Shown here: positions 6,920 to 7,734 of the stretch, piece after piece
Layout: each line of letters starts with the position of its first letter
Position numbering within the stretch: position 1 is the stretch's first letter
Source: Gemmatimonadota bacterium
Lineage (GTDB): Bacteria > Gemmatimonadota > Gemmatimonadetes > JACCXV01
Length of the DNA stretch: 7,734 nucleotides
Direction of reading: 5' to 3'
Assembly (NCBI GenBank): GCA_013696835.1
Contig: JACCXV010000193.1
Span: forward strand, 1 to 7,734
Position numbers and translations under genes: made by a program
Notes under the pieces: generated by a model
Database searches by the model: none
Seen by the model: the letters and a program-made list of their open reading frames with translations, nothing else
What the model was told of the DNA's origin: nothing

Positions 6920-6950
6920 TGTATTGGCTGTGAGCTGTATGGCTGTCAGC
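6920..6950. repeat. Imperfect tandem direct repeat in the divergent intergenic region
   Basis: Plus-strand copies tgtattggctgtgagc (6920-6935) and tgtatggctgtcagc (6936-6950) lie head to tail and differ by one inserted T and one G/C change. They begin directly upstream of the methyltransferase ribosome binding site. They could be an operator with two sites or the remnant of a small intergenic repeat. The rest of the 6909-7060 gap is GC-rich, with no promoter I can support on either strand. Confidence 0.6.
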
Positions 6951-7060
6951 GGCGCCACGGCCGGGCCGCCCGAGCGAAAAGCCTCGGAAGCCTGAACCGC
7001 GGCCGCGTCGGCGGTGCAAGCCCCGCCTGCAGCGCCCCGCCGGACACGGGAGATACGAAC

Positions 7061-7734
7061 ATGCGCACACCGCAGTCGCCCCGCATACGCCAGTCGCCCC
7101 GCATACGCCAGTCGCTGCGCCGTGGCCGCCCGTTCACACCGGTTCTCCTTGCGCTCCTGCTGGCGGCGTGCGCCAGCGCCGGTCCCAACAAGGGCCAGCT
7201 CAACGTCGTGTCGCTGCAGGAGGAGTGGCAGCTGGGCGCCCAGCTGAACCGCGACGTCTCGCGCAAGCTGAGGATCGTCGACGATCCCGTCGCCAACGAG
7301 TACGTCAACCGGGTGGGCCGCCAGCTCGCCGCCCAGACCTACTACCGCCAAATGCCCTGGAACTTCCACATCGTGCGGGATCCCGCGATCAACGCGTTCG
7401 CCATCCCCGGCGGGCACATCTACATCCACACGGGCCTCGTCAAGGCGACCGACAGCGCCGCGGAGCTGGCGAGCGTCCTCGCTCACGAGCTGTCGCACGG
7501 CGTGGCGCGCCACGGTACGGAGAACCTCACCAAGCAGTACGGCTTCGGCGTCGTGGCCGGGCTCGTGCTCGGCAACAACCCGGCGGTCTACCAGCAGCTC
7601 CTCGCCCAGATCGTCGGAGGCGGACTCTTCGCGAAGTACAGCCGCGACGCGGAGCGTGAGGCGGACCGCCTCGGCATGGAGACCATGTACGCCGCCGGCT
7701 ACGATCCCACCGGCATGGTGACCATGTTCCAGGA
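7061..7734 (+). CDS. M48-family zinc metalloprotease, lipoprotein (3' end beyond window)
   Basis: Likely periplasmic, lipid-anchored protease of the BepA/LoiP type, acting in envelope protein quality control. 224 residues are visible and the frame is open to the window end. The signal peptide has a very basic n-region (residues 1-24, including QSPRIR twice), a hydrophobic core (PVLLALLLAAC) and a lipobox ending at C37. The protease domain includes NAFAIPGGHIYIHTGLV (111-127). The zinc motif is HELSH (H142, E143, H146), and YSRDAEREADRLGM (193-206) has E198 as probable third zinc ligand. ATG 7061 is supported by GGGAG (7048-7052) 8 nt upstream and by the immediately following signal peptide. 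Whether a TPR domain follows, as in BepA, cannot be seen. Divergent from the RNA methyltransferase. Confidence 0.93.
   Translation, partial: MRTPQSPRIRQSPRIRQSLRRGRPFTPVLLALLLAACASAGPNKGQLNVVSLQEEWQLGAQLNRDVSRKLRIVDDPVANEYVNRVGRQLAAQTYYRQMPWNFHIVRDPAINAFAIPGGHIYIHTGLVKATDSAAELASVLAHELSHGVARHGTENLTKQYGFGVVAGLVLGNNPAVYQQLLAQIVGGGLFAKYSRDAEREADRLGMETMYAAGYDPTGMVTMFQ
7073..7115 (+). repeat. 18-nt perfect tandem repeat inside the M48 protease signal peptide
   Basis: The unit cagtcgccccgcatacgc occurs exactly at 7073-7090 and 7091-7108, with a 7-nt partial third copy at 7109-7115. It is in frame and encodes Gln-Ser-Pro-Arg-Ile-Arg twice, then Gln-Ser. Each unit adds two arginines to the n-region before the hydrophobic core. 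Because 18 is a multiple of three, copy-number change would not break the gene. Confidence 0.9.

Noticed and set aside
6912..6956. Possible -35/-10 pair for the methyltransferase (CTGACA and AATACA on the minus strand)
   Set aside because: The -10 would sit against the ribosome binding site, placing transcription start on it, and the match is poor. The sequence is better described as the tandem repeat.
5016..6995. Very long plus-strand open frame (659 codons) opposite the response regulator and methyltransferase
   Set aside because: Its product is Arg/His/Val-rich without recognisable domains, and it runs antisense to two genes with complete catalytic motifs. Long antisense frames are expected at this GC content.
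6909..7070. Upstream extension of the RNA methyltransferase frame to 7070
   Set aside because: The added 54 residues are Arg/Gly/Cys-rich and unlike the family. They overlap the M48 protease start, while ATG 6908 has a good ribosome binding site.
7168..7659. Plus-strand open frame of 163 codons at the right end
   Set aside because: It is a wrong-frame shadow of the M48 protease, whose own frame carries the lipobox, HELSH and ExEAD motifs and stays open to the window end.

Overview
This is a high-GC bacterial chromosomal window with closely packed, mostly housekeeping genes. It carries six minus-strand genes and, at the right edge, one plus-strand gene that runs out of the window. The sigma factor is the best clue to the organism. 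Its core (region 2 reads FISYAVWWIRQAILQALAEQ; it lacks both an acidic region 1.1 and the insert between regions 1.2 and 2.1) resembles primary sigma factors of the Bacteroidetes/Chlorobi/Gemmatimonadetes (FCB) group. With the high GC, this suggests a Gemmatimonadota-like bacterium. That is an inference from remembered family features, not a search result.

Layout, reading the minus strand from right to left. A TrmH/SpoU-family RNA 2'-O-methyltransferase (6114-6908) is followed, after a 93-nt gap with a weak hairpin, by an NtrC-type response regulator (4620-6020). The regulator's stop overlaps by 4 nt the GTG start of a hotdog-fold acyl-CoA thioesterase (4060-4623). After a 182-nt gap with a plausible sigma-70-type promoter (3979-4008) and a leader hairpin comes a second set: aldehyde dehydrogenase (2264-3877), signal peptidase I (1384-2178) and the sigma factor (104-1387). 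The last two also overlap by 4 nt (GTGA). On the plus strand, divergent from the methyltransferase, a lipoprotein-type M48 metalloprotease starts at 7061 and is cut by the window end.

How the genes may work together: signal peptidase and M48 protease both belong to envelope protein handling. The sigma factor and the NtrC-type activator are transcriptional regulators of different classes (sigma-70 versus sigma-54), and neither rpoN nor a partner histidine kinase is visible here. No mobile element, CRISPR array, rRNA or tRNA was seen.

I do not see a clearly new multi-gene system. The most unusual points are a basic, Ala/Pro/Lys-rich extension of about 150 residues on the sigma factor, its translational coupling to signal peptidase I, and an exact in-frame 18-nt tandem duplication in the signal peptide of the M48 protease.
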